This document shows, one piece after another, positions 17,303 to 26,703 of a DNA stretch of 64,000 bases (the first letter of the stretch is position 1; each line of letters starts with the position of its first letter). The position numbers and the translations under genes are program-made. Under the pieces are notes generated by a model that had not been told where the DNA came from, made no database searches, and saw only the letters and a list, made by a program, of their open reading frames with translations. The stretch spans positions 62,001-126,000 of the forward strand of contig NZ_VTDO01000004.1 of NCBI RefSeq assembly GCF_015627125.1. Direction: 5' to 3'. The stretch comes from Acinetobacter rathckeae (GTDB taxonomy: Bacteria > Pseudomonadota > Gammaproteobacteria > Pseudomonadales > Moraxellaceae).

Positions 17303-18880
17303 ATGACTTTAACGGGTGAAATGCAAATTGGTCAGCAACGTGTTGCAGGTACAGGTGAAGCAATTCAGGCGGTAAATCCAGCAAATAATCAAAGACTTGA
17401 GCCTACTTATTTGGGTGGAAATAAAGATCATGTAGACCATGCATGTACCTTTGCATGGCAAGCATTTGATGACTACCGTACTCGACCATTTGAGCAACGT
17501 GCTGTTTTTTTAGAAACCATTGCCACAGAAATTGAAGCACTTGGTGATGTACTTATTGAACGGGCTATGCTTGAGTCGGGGTTGCCTCGTGCGAGATTGG
17601 AAGGCGAGCGGGGACGTACCTGTGGGCAATTACGCTTATTTGCTAAAACAGTTCGTGATGGACATTGGTTAGATGTACGTATTGACCATGCACTGCCTGA
17701 TCGTGCTCCATTGCCTCGAGCAGACTTACGCCAACAACATATTGCACTTGGGCCTGTTGCTGTGTTTGGCGCAAGTAACTTTCCTTTAGCATTTTCTGTG
17801 GCAGGCGGTGACACTGCATCTGCACTGGCGGCGGGTTGCCCTGTAGTTGTCAAAGCCCATAGTGCCCATCCTGGTACAAGTGAGCTTGTAGGAAAAGCCA
17901 TTCAAAATGCTGTAAAAATCTGTGCTTTGCCTGAAGGTGTATTTTCCCTGCTATTTGGTGCAGGTGCGATTGTGGGGTCAAGCCTAGTGCAACATCCTGC
18001 GATTAAAGCTGTTGGCTTTACAGGCTCGCGCCAAGGTGGAACGGCATTGGTACAACTTGCGCAGCAACGTAAAGAGCCGATCCCTGTATATGCAGAAATG
18101 AGTTCAATTAACCCAGTCTATTTATTACCTAACGCTTTAAGTACAGATCCTGCCCAATTGGCTCAGGCTTTTGTGTCTTCACTTGCCATGGGTGCAGGTC
18201 AGTTTTGTACCAACCCCGGTTTAGTGATTGCCCTAGAAAGTGATGCATTAACACAGTTTAAAGACGTTGCAAAACAACGTTTGGCACATGTTCAACCACA
18301 AACCATGCTTACCGCAGGTATTTGCACAGCATTTGAGAAAAATATTGCCTTGGTGACTGAGCAAAGCAATGCTGAAATACTTGCAATAGGTACAAATCAA
18401 AGTGAGCATCAAAATCAGTGCATCGGGCGTTTATTTGCAGTCAAAGCAAATGAGTTTTTAAGTAATGATGTGCTACAAACTGAAATGTTTGGTGTGGCTT
18501 CCATTATTGTGAGCTGTGACAGTCTTGAGCAAGTGAAACAGGTGACGGAACATTTAGAAGGGCAGTTAACAGCAACCTTACATATGCAACCGCAAGATAC
18601 TGCTTTTGCACAAGCGTTATTGCCAATTTTAGAGCGTAAAGTCGGGCGTATTTTAGTGAATGGTTGGCCAACAGGGGTAGAGGTGTGTGATGCTATGGTG
18701 CATGGTGGGCCGTATCCATCAACCTCAGATTCCCGCACGACTTCTGTGGGTACAGGGGCAATTTCTCGCTTCTTACGCCCTGTATGCTATCAAAACTTTC
18801 CTGAAGACTTATTGCCAACTGCTGTTCAGTCAGATAATCCGCTCGGGTTCATACGTTTGATCGATGGTCAAAAAGAATAA
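17303..18880 (+). CDS. Alpha-ketoglutarate semialdehyde dehydrogenase (NADP+)
   Basis: The 525-residue protein is an aldehyde dehydrogenase of the alpha-ketoglutarate-semialdehyde type. The active-site motifs are present: GASNFPLAFSVAGGDTASAL, VVKAHSAHPGTSEL, AVGFTGSRQGG, the general-base Glu in YAEMSSINPV, and the catalytic Cys in MGAGQFCTNPG. It oxidises 2,5-dioxopentanoate to 2-oxoglutarate, which enters the TCA cycle. The same step ends the hydroxyproline, L-arabinose and glucarate pathways. The HypD-type deaminase directly upstream points to hydroxyproline. The hydroxyproline epimerase and D-hydroxyproline dehydrogenase expected in such loci are not in this window. Confidence 0.9.
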   Translation: MTLTGEMQIGQQRVAGTGEAIQAVNPANNQRLEPTYLGGNKDHVDHACTFAWQAFDDYRTRPFEQRAVFLETIATEIEALGDVLIERAMLESGLPRARLEGERGRTCGQLRLFAKTVRDGHWLDVRIDHALPDRAPLPRADLRQQHIALGPVAVFGASNFPLAFSVAGGDTASALAAGCPVVVKAHSAHPGTSELVGKAIQNAVKICALPEGVFSLLFGAGAIVGSSLVQHPAIKAVGFTGSRQGGTALVQLAQQRKEPIPVYAEMSSINPVYLLPNALSTDPAQLAQAFVSSLAMGAGQFCTNPGLVIALESDALTQFKDVAKQRLAHVQPQTMLTAGICTAFEKNIALVTEQSNAEILAIGTNQSEHQNQCIGRLFAVKANEFLSNDVLQTEMFGVASIIVSCDSLEQVKQVTEHLEGQLTATLHMQPQDTAFAQALLPILERKVGRILVNGWPTGVEVCDAMVHGGPYPSTSDSRTTSVGTGAISRFLRPVCYQNFPEDLLPTAVQSDNPLGFIRLIDGQKE

Positions 18881-18893
18881 AAATATTATGCGT

Positions 18894-18924
18894 ACCTATG
18901 TTTTTTGAAGCATAGGTATTTTTT
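18894..18924 (+). terminator. Terminator after the semialdehyde dehydrogenase
   Basis: A stem of at least seven pairs (ACCTATG with CATAGGT) and a T-rich loop, followed by ATTTTTT. Confidence 0.75.
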
Positions 18925-19031
18925 ATGTCTTATTGTTGAGATGACTTGCTTAAAATATCACTGTAGTCAATATAAAAATAAAACAAGGAGTAAATTGATC
19001 TCTTGAGACTTAAGTCTATAGTGATAATGGT

Positions 19032-19047
19032 TGGCACATAAATTGCT
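19032..19047 (+). promoter_or_regulatory. Sigma-54 (-24/-12) promoter for the urea transporter operon
   Basis: TGGCACA, four bases, TTGCT: near-consensus, with exact GG-N10-GC spacing. Transcription should begin near 19058, leaving a leader of about 30 bases before urtA, with TGGAG as ribosome binding site. Confidence 0.85.
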
Positions 19048-19086
19048 CAAGCCAGTATATAAAGCGATCATATACTGGAGTACAAC

Positions 19087-20388
19087 ATGCGCTTGACGCA
19101 AAATATTTTATCTAAGAGTTTATTGGCAGTAACAATTCTTGGGGGTATTGCATTAACAGGTTGTTCAAAACCTGCCGAAGCACCTGCAGAAAGTAAGCCT
19201 ACACCTGCGGCATCTGAGGCGAAAACAACTACACCAAGTGGCGATACCATTAAAGTGGGTATTTTGCACTCATTGTCAGGTACGATGGCCATTTCAGAGA
19301 CCTCTTTAAAAGATACCGCACTCATGACCATTAATGAAATTAATGCCAAAGGTGGTGTGTTAGGTAAAAAACTAGAACCAGTTGTGGTTGACCCTGCATC
19401 GAACTGGCCATTGTTTGCTGAAAAAACCCGTCAGCTGATTACTCAAGACAAAGTGGCTGTCATTTTTGGGTGTTGGACATCGGTATCTCGTAAGTCAGTA
19501 TTGCCTGTGGTTGAAGAGCTCAATGGCTTACTGTTTTACCCTGTGCAGTATGAGGGTCAAGAGCAATCTAAAAACATTTTCTATACTGGTGCTGCACCAA
19601 ACCAACAAGCCATTCCTGCGGTGGAATACCTCATGAGTGACGAGGGTGGTAAAGCTCAGCGCTTTGTTTTATTGGGTACAGACTATGTTTACCCACGTAC
19701 CACCAATAAGATTTTACGTGCATTCTTAAAGTCAAAAGGCGTGTCTGATGCAGACATCATGGAAGAATACACGCCGTTTGGTCACAGTAACTATCAAACC
19801 ATTGTGGGTAATATTAAGAAATTTGCTGCAGGTAAAAAGACGGCGGTGATTTCGACCATTAATGGTGACTCAAACGTACCATTCTACCGTGAGTTGGGCA
19901 ACCAAGGTATTAAAGCGTCAGATATTCCTGTCATGGCATTCTCTGTGGGTGAAGAAGAATTACGTGGTATAGACACCAAGCCATTGGTCGGTCATTTGGC
20001 ATCTTGGAACTACTTCATGTCGGTGAAAAACCCTGTCAATGCAGACTTTATTGGCAAAATGAAGCAATATGCAGTGCAATATAAATTGCCAAATGCAGAT
20101 AAATTGGTGACCAATGATCCAATGGAAGCAACCTATGTTGGTATTAACATGTGGAAGCAAGCTGTTGAAAAGGCAGGCACAACAGATGTAGATAAAGTGC
20201 GTGATGCAATGGCCGGTCAAACCTTTAATGCACCGTCTGGTTATACTTTGAAAATGGATGAGAAAAATCATCACCTTTATAAGCCAGTCATGATTGGTCA
20301 GATTCGTGCAGATGGTCAATTTGATGTGGTATATAAATCACCAACCACGATCGAAGCACAACCGTGGAGTACTTATATTCCTAAGTAA
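19087..20388 (+). CDS. urtA: Urea ABC transporter substrate-binding lipoprotein
   Basis: The 433-residue protein has a lipobox (ALTGC at residues 22-26), then a linker rich in Ala, Pro and Glu, and a type-1 periplasmic binding domain. KVGILHSLSGTMAISETSLKD, FGCWTSVSRKSVLPVVE, YPVQYEGQEQSKNIFYTG and LLGTDYVYPRTTN are typical of UrtA rather than of branched-chain amino-acid binders. It captures urea outside the inner membrane. It heads the operon urtABCDE, behind a sigma-54 promoter. A hairpin with a T run just after it should give more UrtA than the downstream proteins. No urease genes are in this window. Confidence 0.93.
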   Translation: MRLTQNILSKSLLAVTILGGIALTGCSKPAEAPAESKPTPAASEAKTTTPSGDTIKVGILHSLSGTMAISETSLKDTALMTINEINAKGGVLGKKLEPVVVDPASNWPLFAEKTRQLITQDKVAVIFGCWTSVSRKSVLPVVEELNGLLFYPVQYEGQEQSKNIFYTGAAPNQQAIPAVEYLMSDEGGKAQRFVLLGTDYVYPRTTNKILRAFLKSKGVSDADIMEEYTPFGHSNYQTIVGNIKKFAAGKKTAVISTINGDSNVPFYRELGNQGIKASDIPVMAFSVGEEELRGIDTKPLVGHLASWNYFMSVKNPVNADFIGKMKQYAVQYKLPNADKLVTNDPMEATYVGINMWKQAVEKAGTTDVDKVRDAMAGQTFNAPSGYTLKMDEKNHHLYKPVMIGQIRADGQFDVVYKSPTTIEAQPWSTYIPK

Positions 20389-20399
20389 ATCAGTTGATT

Positions 20400-20431
20400 A
20401 AAGCCCATTACTTTATGTGATGGGCTTTTTC
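20400..20431 (+). terminator. Intra-operon terminator between urtA and urtB
   Basis: A 12-bp stem (AAAGCCCATTAC with GTGATGGGCTTT, one T-G pair), a five-base loop and a short T run. Partial termination here would raise binding protein over permease levels. Confidence 0.8.
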
Positions 20432-20470
20432 TTAGCTGTTTGATGGGCATATAAAAGAGGAGTACTGCCG

Positions 20471-22105
20471 ATGTCAGTAAAAACAAGCGTTGCAACCATT
20501 TTCATGTTGTTGGCACAACTGTGTTGTCTTCAGTATGTGTATGCAGAGTCGACCACCAATACAAGTAATGGGCAACAGGTGATCTCTGCTGACGATGCAA
20601 TTCAAAAGTTTGTGAAAGCAAACTTTTCTGAACGCCGTAATATGCTGAATCAGTGGACAGCAAGCACAGAACAACTTGAAAAATTGGCAGATTATTTAGA
20701 AAAAGAACAGCTCTACACAGACAGTGCAGGGCACACCTACATTATGAAGTCTGCAGATGAAGTGTTTAGCTATCCGCAAGATCAGCAAGTGAAACCTATA
20801 CCTGCTGACTTAAATCAAGTGACTTTGGTCAATACCTTACAAAAAGCGTTAAGTTTTGGTTTAGCCAAAGCAAAATTAAAATCAGACAGCACATCACAAC
20901 GTTTAAAAGCCATTGATATCTTAGAGTCAAATGTGAGTGAACTTGACCCCAATATGGTCAATCAACTGTATGCACATGAGTCAAATGATCAGGTGAAAAA
21001 CCGTTTCTTGCTTCTCAAAGCCAGAATGGATTTGTCGAGTACAGATGTAAAAACCAAAATACAGGCCGCAGACATACTCAAAGCCTCTAATCGCCCAGAT
21101 GTATTGGCAGATATTGACCAGCAGTTAAGCCAAACGCCGTTAGATGCACAGCTAAAACAAGCCCTTGAGCAAGCGAAAAAAGATATTGCATGGCGTTTAA
21201 AAATGAGTGAGTGGAGCGGTTATGTGTTCTCTGGAGTGAGTACCGCCAGTATTTTACTGCTTGCTGCATTAGGCCTTGCCATTACCTATGGTCTGCTTGG
21301 GGTCATTAATATGGCACATGGTGAATTGATCATGATTGGTGCATATACCACCTATGTGGTGCAAGGTTTATTTAAAACTTATTTGTCACACTATATGGAT
21401 TGGTACTTAATTGCTGCTATTCCTGCTGCATTTTTGGTCAGTGCCTTGGTTGGTATGTTGATTGAACGCACCGTGATTCGTCCGCTCTATGGTCGTCAGC
21501 TTGAAACATTATTAGCTACCTTTGGGGTGAGCCTGATTTTAATGCAGTTGGTGCGGATGATTTTTGGGGCACAAAATGTCGAAATTTCTAATATCTCGTG
21601 GTTGTCTGGTGGGTGGTCAATTACGCCATCACTGATTTTACCGTATAACCGTATTGCGATTATTGGCTTTACAGTGGCTATTTTATTGTTGCTTTTATAT
21701 GTACTGAATAAAACCCGTTTTGGTTTGTTTATTCGTGCTGTGACACAAAATCGCCAAATGGCACGAGCTGTGGGTATTCGTTCGGCTCGTATAGACATGA
21801 TGGCCTTTGGTTTAGGCTCAGGTTTGGCAGGCCTTGCAGGCTGCGCTTTGGCACAGGTAGGTAATGTTGGCCCAGATTTGGGGCAAAATTATATTATTGA
21901 TGCCTTTTTAGTGGTCGTTGTTGGTGGTGTGGGTCAAGTATGGGGCGCGGTGTTGGCAGCACTTGGTTTAGGTGTGAGTGGTACGGTGCTCGAAATCGGT
22001 TTGGGTGCAGTATTGGCAAAAATTATTTTATTGGTGCTTGTTGTGTTGTTTATTCAAAAACGCCCGCAAGGTTTATTTGCCATTAAAGGCCGTTTTGTGG
22101 AGTAA
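20471..22105 (+). CDS. urtB: Urea ABC transporter permease UrtB, long form
   Basis: The 544-residue protein has a signal peptide (ending YVYA) and a helical periplasmic region to about residue 245. A LivH-type permease of about 300 residues follows, beginning near SGVSTASILLLAALGLAITYGLLG. GVINMAHGELIMIGAYTTYV and the C-terminal block QVWGAVLAALGLGVSGTVLE are typical. The N-terminal extension is common in proteobacterial UrtB and its role is not clear. It forms the channel with UrtC, whose start lies three bases after this stop. Confidence 0.92.
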   Translation: MSVKTSVATIFMLLAQLCCLQYVYAESTTNTSNGQQVISADDAIQKFVKANFSERRNMLNQWTASTEQLEKLADYLEKEQLYTDSAGHTYIMKSADEVFSYPQDQQVKPIPADLNQVTLVNTLQKALSFGLAKAKLKSDSTSQRLKAIDILESNVSELDPNMVNQLYAHESNDQVKNRFLLLKARMDLSSTDVKTKIQAADILKASNRPDVLADIDQQLSQTPLDAQLKQALEQAKKDIAWRLKMSEWSGYVFSGVSTASILLLAALGLAITYGLLGVINMAHGELIMIGAYTTYVVQGLFKTYLSHYMDWYLIAAIPAAFLVSALVGMLIERTVIRPLYGRQLETLLATFGVSLILMQLVRMIFGAQNVEISNISWLSGGWSITPSLILPYNRIAIIGFTVAILLLLLYVLNKTRFGLFIRAVTQNRQMARAVGIRSARIDMMAFGLGSGLAGLAGCALAQVGNVGPDLGQNYIIDAFLVVVVGGVGQVWGAVLAALGLGVSGTVLEIGLGAVLAKIILLVLVVLFIQKRPQGLFAIKGRFVE

Positions 22106-22108
22106 TTT

Positions 22109-23179
22109 ATGAAAATTCAAGCATTACTTTCAGACCGCCCAGTCAGTGCAGTACTGATTGCACTGTGTTTTGCAGTGTTACTGCTTTTACCGTGGCTACA
22201 TGTGCTGTCGCCAAGCTCAAGCTTTTATTTGTCAGCCTATTGGGTGACTTTACTTGGCAAAATTATGTGTTTGGCACTGGTGGCGTTAGCCCTCGATTTG
22301 GTGTGGGGTTATGCAGGCATACTCAGTTTAGGGCATGGTTTGTACTTTGCTTTGGGTGGCTATGCGTTTGGTATGTACCTCATGCGTCAGTCATCGGGCG
22401 ATCAGTTGCCTGACTTTATGCGTTTTTTGAGTTGGACCGAACTGCCGTGGTATTGGGTCGGTAGCAACCATTTTTTATGGGCGATGTTTTTGGTGGTCGC
22501 AGTGCCCGGTCTTGTGGCACTGATTTTCGGCTTCTTTGCCTTTCGTTCGAAAATTAAAGGTGTGTATTTTTCGATTATTACCCAAGCCATGACATTTGCT
22601 GCCGCGTTATTATTTTTCCGCAATGAAACAGGTTTTGGTGGTAACAATGGCTTTACTGGTTTTAAAACCATTTTAGGTTTTGATATTACTTCTGCACCTA
22701 TGCGTGCGACCTTATGCTCACTTACTGCATTGGTATTGTTGCTGTGTTTTATTGGTTTACGTAGTTTAATGAACCGACCGTATGGCCGTGTGTTGGGTGC
22801 GATTCGTGACAGTGAAAACCGTTTGCAGTATTTAGGCTATCGTACTTTATGGTACAAGCTGTCTGCTTGGATTTTATCGGCAGTGATTGCAGGTATTGCA
22901 GGAGCATTGTATGTACCACAGGTGGGGATTATTAACCCGAGTGAAATGAACCCTGTGAACTCGATTGAGATTGCTGTATGGGTTGCATCGGGTGGTCGTG
23001 GCACACTCATTGGGCCAATTTTAGGTGCAGGGATCATCAATGGCATGAAAACCTATTTTACCGTGGCGTACCCAGAAGCATGGTTACTCATTTTAGGTGC
23101 ATTGTTCATTGTGGTTACCATCTTTTTACCCAAAGGCATTATTGGTTTATTTGAGCGTTTTAAAAAGGGAGACCGCTAA
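22109..23179 (+). CDS. urtC: Urea ABC transporter permease UrtC
   Basis: The 356-residue protein is a LivM-type permease with about ten membrane segments. GYAGILSLGHGLYFALGGYAFGMYLM near the start and the loop RPYGRVLGAIRDSENRLQYLGY, where the ATPase docks, are characteristic. ASGGRGTLIGPILGAGIING near the end is also typical. The stop overlaps the start of urtD by one base. It partners UrtB in the membrane channel for urea. Confidence 0.93.
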   Translation: MKIQALLSDRPVSAVLIALCFAVLLLLPWLHVLSPSSSFYLSAYWVTLLGKIMCLALVALALDLVWGYAGILSLGHGLYFALGGYAFGMYLMRQSSGDQLPDFMRFLSWTELPWYWVGSNHFLWAMFLVVAVPGLVALIFGFFAFRSKIKGVYFSIITQAMTFAAALLFFRNETGFGGNNGFTGFKTILGFDITSAPMRATLCSLTALVLLLCFIGLRSLMNRPYGRVLGAIRDSENRLQYLGYRTLWYKLSAWILSAVIAGIAGALYVPQVGIINPSEMNPVNSIEIAVWVASGGRGTLIGPILGAGIINGMKTYFTVAYPEAWLLILGALFIVVTIFLPKGIIGLFERFKKGDR

Positions 23180-24003
23180 TGTCAAATATAGAAAAAGACA
23201 TCGAACATGGTGGTCAAGTTGGTGAGAATTACGCTCGCCCGAAACAAACGGGGCCTGACTTCACCCATGGCGTGGCATTATATTTAGAAAATGTCAGTGT
23301 GTGGTTTGATTCATTTCGTGCTTTAAATGACTTATCGCTATACATTCAAGAAGGTGAGTTACGCTGTATTATTGGCCCTAATGGGGCAGGTAAAACCACA
23401 CTGATGGATGTGATTACAGGAAAAACACGCCCAACAGAAGGCAGCGCTTTTTTTGGACAAAATTATAACTTAGCCAAAATGAGTACAGAGCAAATTGCAG
23501 AGTCTGGTATTGGGCGAAAATTTCAAAAACCAACTGTATTTGAAAATTTTACTGTCATGGAAAATTTACTCTTAGCAGCACCTAAAGATAAGCGGGTGAA
23601 GAAAAGTTTATTTCGTAAGCTCAGTGCAGATGCACAACTGGCATTAGATGAGTCCTTACAACAAATCCGCTTGCAAGAGTTTATTCACAAGCCTGCAGGG
23701 CTGTTATCACATGGCCAAAAGCAGTGGTTGGAAATTGGTATGTTGCTGATGCAGCGCCCAAAACTCATTTTACTCGATGAACCTGTGGCAGGTATGACCG
23801 ATGCCGAAACAGAACGGACCGCAGAGTTGTGTTTAGAGCTGAAAAAAAATCACACTTTGGTGGTGGTTGAGCATGACATGAGTTTTATTGACACCATTAG
23901 TGAAAAAGTGACCGTACTTGCACAAGGGGCAATTCTTGCCGAAGGCACGTTGGCTGAAGTTCAAGCCAATGAAGATGTCATTGAAAAGTACTTAGGGCGT
24001 TAG
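23179..24003 (+). CDS. urtD: Urea ABC transporter ATPase UrtD
   Basis: This 274-residue ATPase of the LivG class has Walker A GPNGAGKTT, LSHGQKQWLEIGMLL in place of the usual LSGGQ signature (as is normal for UrtD), Walker B LILLDEPVAGM and switch VVVEHDMSFI. The first 30 residues are a polar extension before the ATPase core. Coupled by a one-base overlap to urtC. It drives urea import together with UrtE. Confidence 0.93.
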   Translation: MSNIEKDIEHGGQVGENYARPKQTGPDFTHGVALYLENVSVWFDSFRALNDLSLYIQEGELRCIIGPNGAGKTTLMDVITGKTRPTEGSAFFGQNYNLAKMSTEQIAESGIGRKFQKPTVFENFTVMENLLLAAPKDKRVKKSLFRKLSADAQLALDESLQQIRLQEFIHKPAGLLSHGQKQWLEIGMLLMQRPKLILLDEPVAGMTDAETERTAELCLELKKNHTLVVVEHDMSFIDTISEKVTVLAQGAILAEGTLAEVQANEDVIEKYLGR

Positions 24004-24011
24004 GAGCGATC

Positions 24012-24710
24012 ATGCTAGAAGTAAAACAAATTAACCAGTTTTATGGTGGGAGTCATATTTTAAGAGATGTCTCTTTTACTGCCCCGATTGGTGCGTGTTC
24101 TGTGGTTTTAGGCCGAAATGGTGTGGGTAAAACCACTTTTCTCAAGTGCTTGATGGGGATTTTACCCATTAAGTCGGGTGAAATATTACTTAATGGTAAA
24201 GACATTTCTAAAATGAGCCCTGAACAGCGTGTACGAGCAGGATTGGCGTATGTGCCACAAGGGCGTGATATTTTTTCAACACTCACGGTAGAAGAAAATA
24301 TTTTAATTGGCATGGCTAAATTTTCAGGGGCAAAGACTAAAAAAGTGCCCAGCCATTTGTATGAAATTTTCCCTGTGTTAGATGAAATGAAGCACCGCCG
24401 TGGGGGAGATTTGTCCGGTGGGCAGCAGCAACAACTTGCCATTGCTCGGGCGTTGGCTTCTGAACCAAGTGTGCTGATTTTAGATGAGCCAACGGAGGGA
24501 ATTCAGCCATCTATTATTAAAGACATTGGCCGAGTGATTCGAAAATTGGCAGACAATGGTGATATGGCGATTGTATTGGTAGAGCAATTTTATGACTTTG
24601 CCGAAGAAATTGCAGACCACTATACCGTCATGTCACGTGGGCAAGTGGTCGCAGAAGGTTTAGGTGCAGAGATGCCAGCCAAAGGTATTAAAGACTTAGT
24701 GGCGATTTAA
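24012..24710 (+). CDS. urtE: Urea ABC transporter ATPase UrtE
   Basis: The 232-residue LivF-type ATPase shows Walker A GRNGVGKTT, signature LSGGQQQQLAIARAL, Walker B VLILDEPTEGIQPS and VLVEQFYDFA. GILPIKSGEILLNGKDIS is typical of UrtE. TAGGAGCG precedes the start codon. It is the last gene of the urt operon. A possible short hairpin (AGAATGG/CCATTCT, 24749-24776) lies before the converging AraC gene. Confidence 0.93.
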   Translation: MLEVKQINQFYGGSHILRDVSFTAPIGACSVVLGRNGVGKTTFLKCLMGILPIKSGEILLNGKDISKMSPEQRVRAGLAYVPQGRDIFSTLTVEENILIGMAKFSGAKTKKVPSHLYEIFPVLDEMKHRRGGDLSGGQQQQLAIARALASEPSVLILDEPTEGIQPSIIKDIGRVIRKLADNGDMAIVLVEQFYDFAEEIADHYTVMSRGQVVAEGLGAEMPAKGIKDLVAI

Positions 24711-24773
24711 CTGAAGATGCCTATCCCATGCATAGGTTTGTTGGTTTAGAATGGTTCTGGCACACCGTCCATT

Positions 24774-25808
24774 CTAGTCAACAAATATGGCATGGGAATG
24801 TCTATTATCACTTGAATATTTTTGTCTATAGGTATTGGGCGACTCTTTTGTCCATTGTTTAAATGCTCTAAAGAAAGAGTTAACTTCTTGAAAGCCCAGT
24901 AAGAATGAAATTTCGTTGATACTGATTGGGGACTGTATTAAATAATACTGAGCAAGTTCTTTTCGGGTATCGTCTAATATGGTTTTGAAGTTGGTTTGTT
25001 CATCTGCAAGTAACCTTTGTAGTGAGCGTTTACTCAGTGCCAATCTTTGTGCAATTTCATCAATATGGGCGATTCCTGCGGGTAGACTTTCCAATAAAAT
25101 GGCTTTAACTTTTTCATGTATTTTTACACGATGATCAAGCTCTGCGAGATTTTGTATTAAATGAGGCTCGAAAAAAGACCACATTTTTGAGTTAGATGTT
25201 AAAAAAGGTCGCTCAATGTCTGTGTTAAAGAAATGAATTGAAATAGATTGGCTTTTTTGGAGTTTTACACCTAAAAAGGCCTCATATTTTTCAGTATGAT
25301 CGGGTAGCTTTGGTACGTAGATGGCTTTAGGAATAATATGAACACGGGTACATATCCGTGCTAATTGTATAAAAAAGACCAGTTCGGTGAGGATGAGGCT
25401 TTGGGGTACTTCTATATCTATATTGCAAAACTGAAGCTCTAAACATAATCTATTTTCATCTATATCTAGTTGTAATGCCATTGGCCCAACCAGACGTTTG
25501 AAATGTGATAATCGTTGCAATGCTATATTTAGATTTGGGCTGCAAATACAAGCAAATATGGCAGGATCAAAGAGTTCAACGGTAATCATTTGCCCGATTT
25601 TTAGTGCCAAGTGGTCAACCTTTGCCAAGGTCTCTATGGCTCGCCAAAAGTCAAAATATTGAGAGGCTGTTACACTGAACTCTTTGCGACTAAATGCATC
25701 TAAAGGCAAGCCTGCTAGACGTAAAGCATCTTCAGGTTTGACTGAGAGGTCAATTAAAAATAATGCCCAGTTTGGTTGTAATATAAACTTTTCAGCATGC
25801 TTTATCAT
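24774..25808 (-). CDS. AraC-family regulator with Arabinose_bd-type N domain
   Basis: The 344-residue protein has the layout of OruR/ArgR-like AraC regulators. Residues 1-210 form an alpha-rich ligand domain starting with LPLDAFSRKEFSVTASQYFDFW. The C-terminal 100 residues form the double helix-turn-helix, with HIDEIAQRLALSKRSLQRLL and ISINEISFLLGFQEVNSFFRAF. The last helix is followed by KQWTKESPNTYRQ. It lies 46 bases downstream of the SDR gene on the same strand, so the two are probably co-transcribed and the regulator may control that gene. It converges with the urt operon and is unlikely to control it. Confidence 0.88.
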   Translation of the reverse strand: MIKHAEKFILQPNWALFLIDLSVKPEDALRLAGLPLDAFSRKEFSVTASQYFDFWRAIETLAKVDHLALKIGQMITVELFDPAIFACICSPNLNIALQRLSHFKRLVGPMALQLDIDENRLCLELQFCNIDIEVPQSLILTELVFFIQLARICTRVHIIPKAIYVPKLPDHTEKYEAFLGVKLQKSQSISIHFFNTDIERPFLTSNSKMWSFFEPHLIQNLAELDHRVKIHEKVKAILLESLPAGIAHIDEIAQRLALSKRSLQRLLADEQTNFKTILDDTRKELAQYYLIQSPISINEISFLLGFQEVNSFFRAFKQWTKESPNTYRQKYSSDNRHSHAIFVD

Positions 25809-25854
25809 AATGCTTGACCTGATAATTTGAATATTATGAGATTTTTCTAGCCCG

Positions 25855-26685
25855 TTATTTAACGATAGACATCACCATTTTGTCGAAAATACGATCGCCA
25901 AACCATTTCCTAACAAAAATCATCAGCTTTGCATATTTTCCACCGACATAGCGTGTTTTTGGTGTATTGGCCTGTATTGCTTGCATAAACATATCTACGA
26001 CGACTTGTACATCAGATAAATTTCCTTTTTCAACAGATTCATGTGTCGCATCTGCAACAGCATTTGCTATTTTACTGTAAGCACCTGACCCAGAACGTTC
26101 AAGCAGTGGTTTGACCATCACTGCTGCAAATTCGGTTGCAATCGCACCTGGTTCAATGACTACAACATCAATATTGAACGGGGCAAGCTCTAAGCGTAAG
26201 CAATCAGACCAACCCTCTACAGCATGTTTACTGGCATGGTACCAGCTACCCATTGGAGTATAAATTTTTCCTCCCATTGACGAAATGTTGATAATTCGTC
26301 CTTTGTTTTTATGACGCATGAAGGGAAGTACTTGTTGGGTTAAGTAAGCCATGCCAAATAAATTAACTTCAAATTGATAGCGAGCATCTGCAAGCGAGGT
26401 GTCTTCCATCGCACCATATAAGCCAAAACCTGCACAGTTCACCAATATATCTACGCCATGGCTGTGTTTTTCAATATGTTGTATGGTGTCGTCAATATCT
26501 TGTTGCTTGGTTATATCCATTTTTAACGTATGTGCACCAAGAGAAGCTAAATCTGCCATGGCATCTATACGTCGTGCGACAGCATATACGACCGCACCCT
26601 GATTAAGGAGTGCTTTTGTAAAAGCTTTTCCCATGCCTGACGAAGCACCTGTGATGAGTACAACTTGGCCTTTAACTTGATTCAT
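25855..26685 (-). CDS. Short-chain dehydrogenase/reductase
   Basis: The 276-residue protein starts at 26685 (MNQVKGQVVLITG), with AGAGGG nine bases upstream. It is a classical SDR: cofactor motif TGASSGMG, NCAGFG, the catalytic Ser in NISSMGGK, and YHASK with catalytic Tyr and Lys. The C terminus is basic and hydrophobic. Proteins of this type act on many alcohols, ketones and sterol-like compounds; the substrate cannot be predicted. The AraC gene just downstream probably belongs to the same transcript. Confidence 0.9.
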   Translation of the reverse strand: MNQVKGQVVLITGASSGMGKAFTKALLNQGAVVYAVARRIDAMADLASLGAHTLKMDITKQQDIDDTIQHIEKHSHGVDILVNCAGFGLYGAMEDTSLADARYQFEVNLFGMAYLTQQVLPFMRHKNKGRIINISSMGGKIYTPMGSWYHASKHAVEGWSDCLRLELAPFNIDVVVIEPGAIATEFAAVMVKPLLERSGSGAYSKIANAVADATHESVEKGNLSDVQVVVDMFMQAIQANTPKTRYVGGKYAKLMIFVRKWFGDRIFDKMVMSIVK

Positions 26686-26703
26686 TGTGATACCCTCTAT
26701 CAT

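Noticed and set aside
24749-24776. Hairpin between urtE and the AraC gene as a terminator
   Set aside because: Only seven base pairs, a long loop and no T run; it is mentioned only as possible structure.
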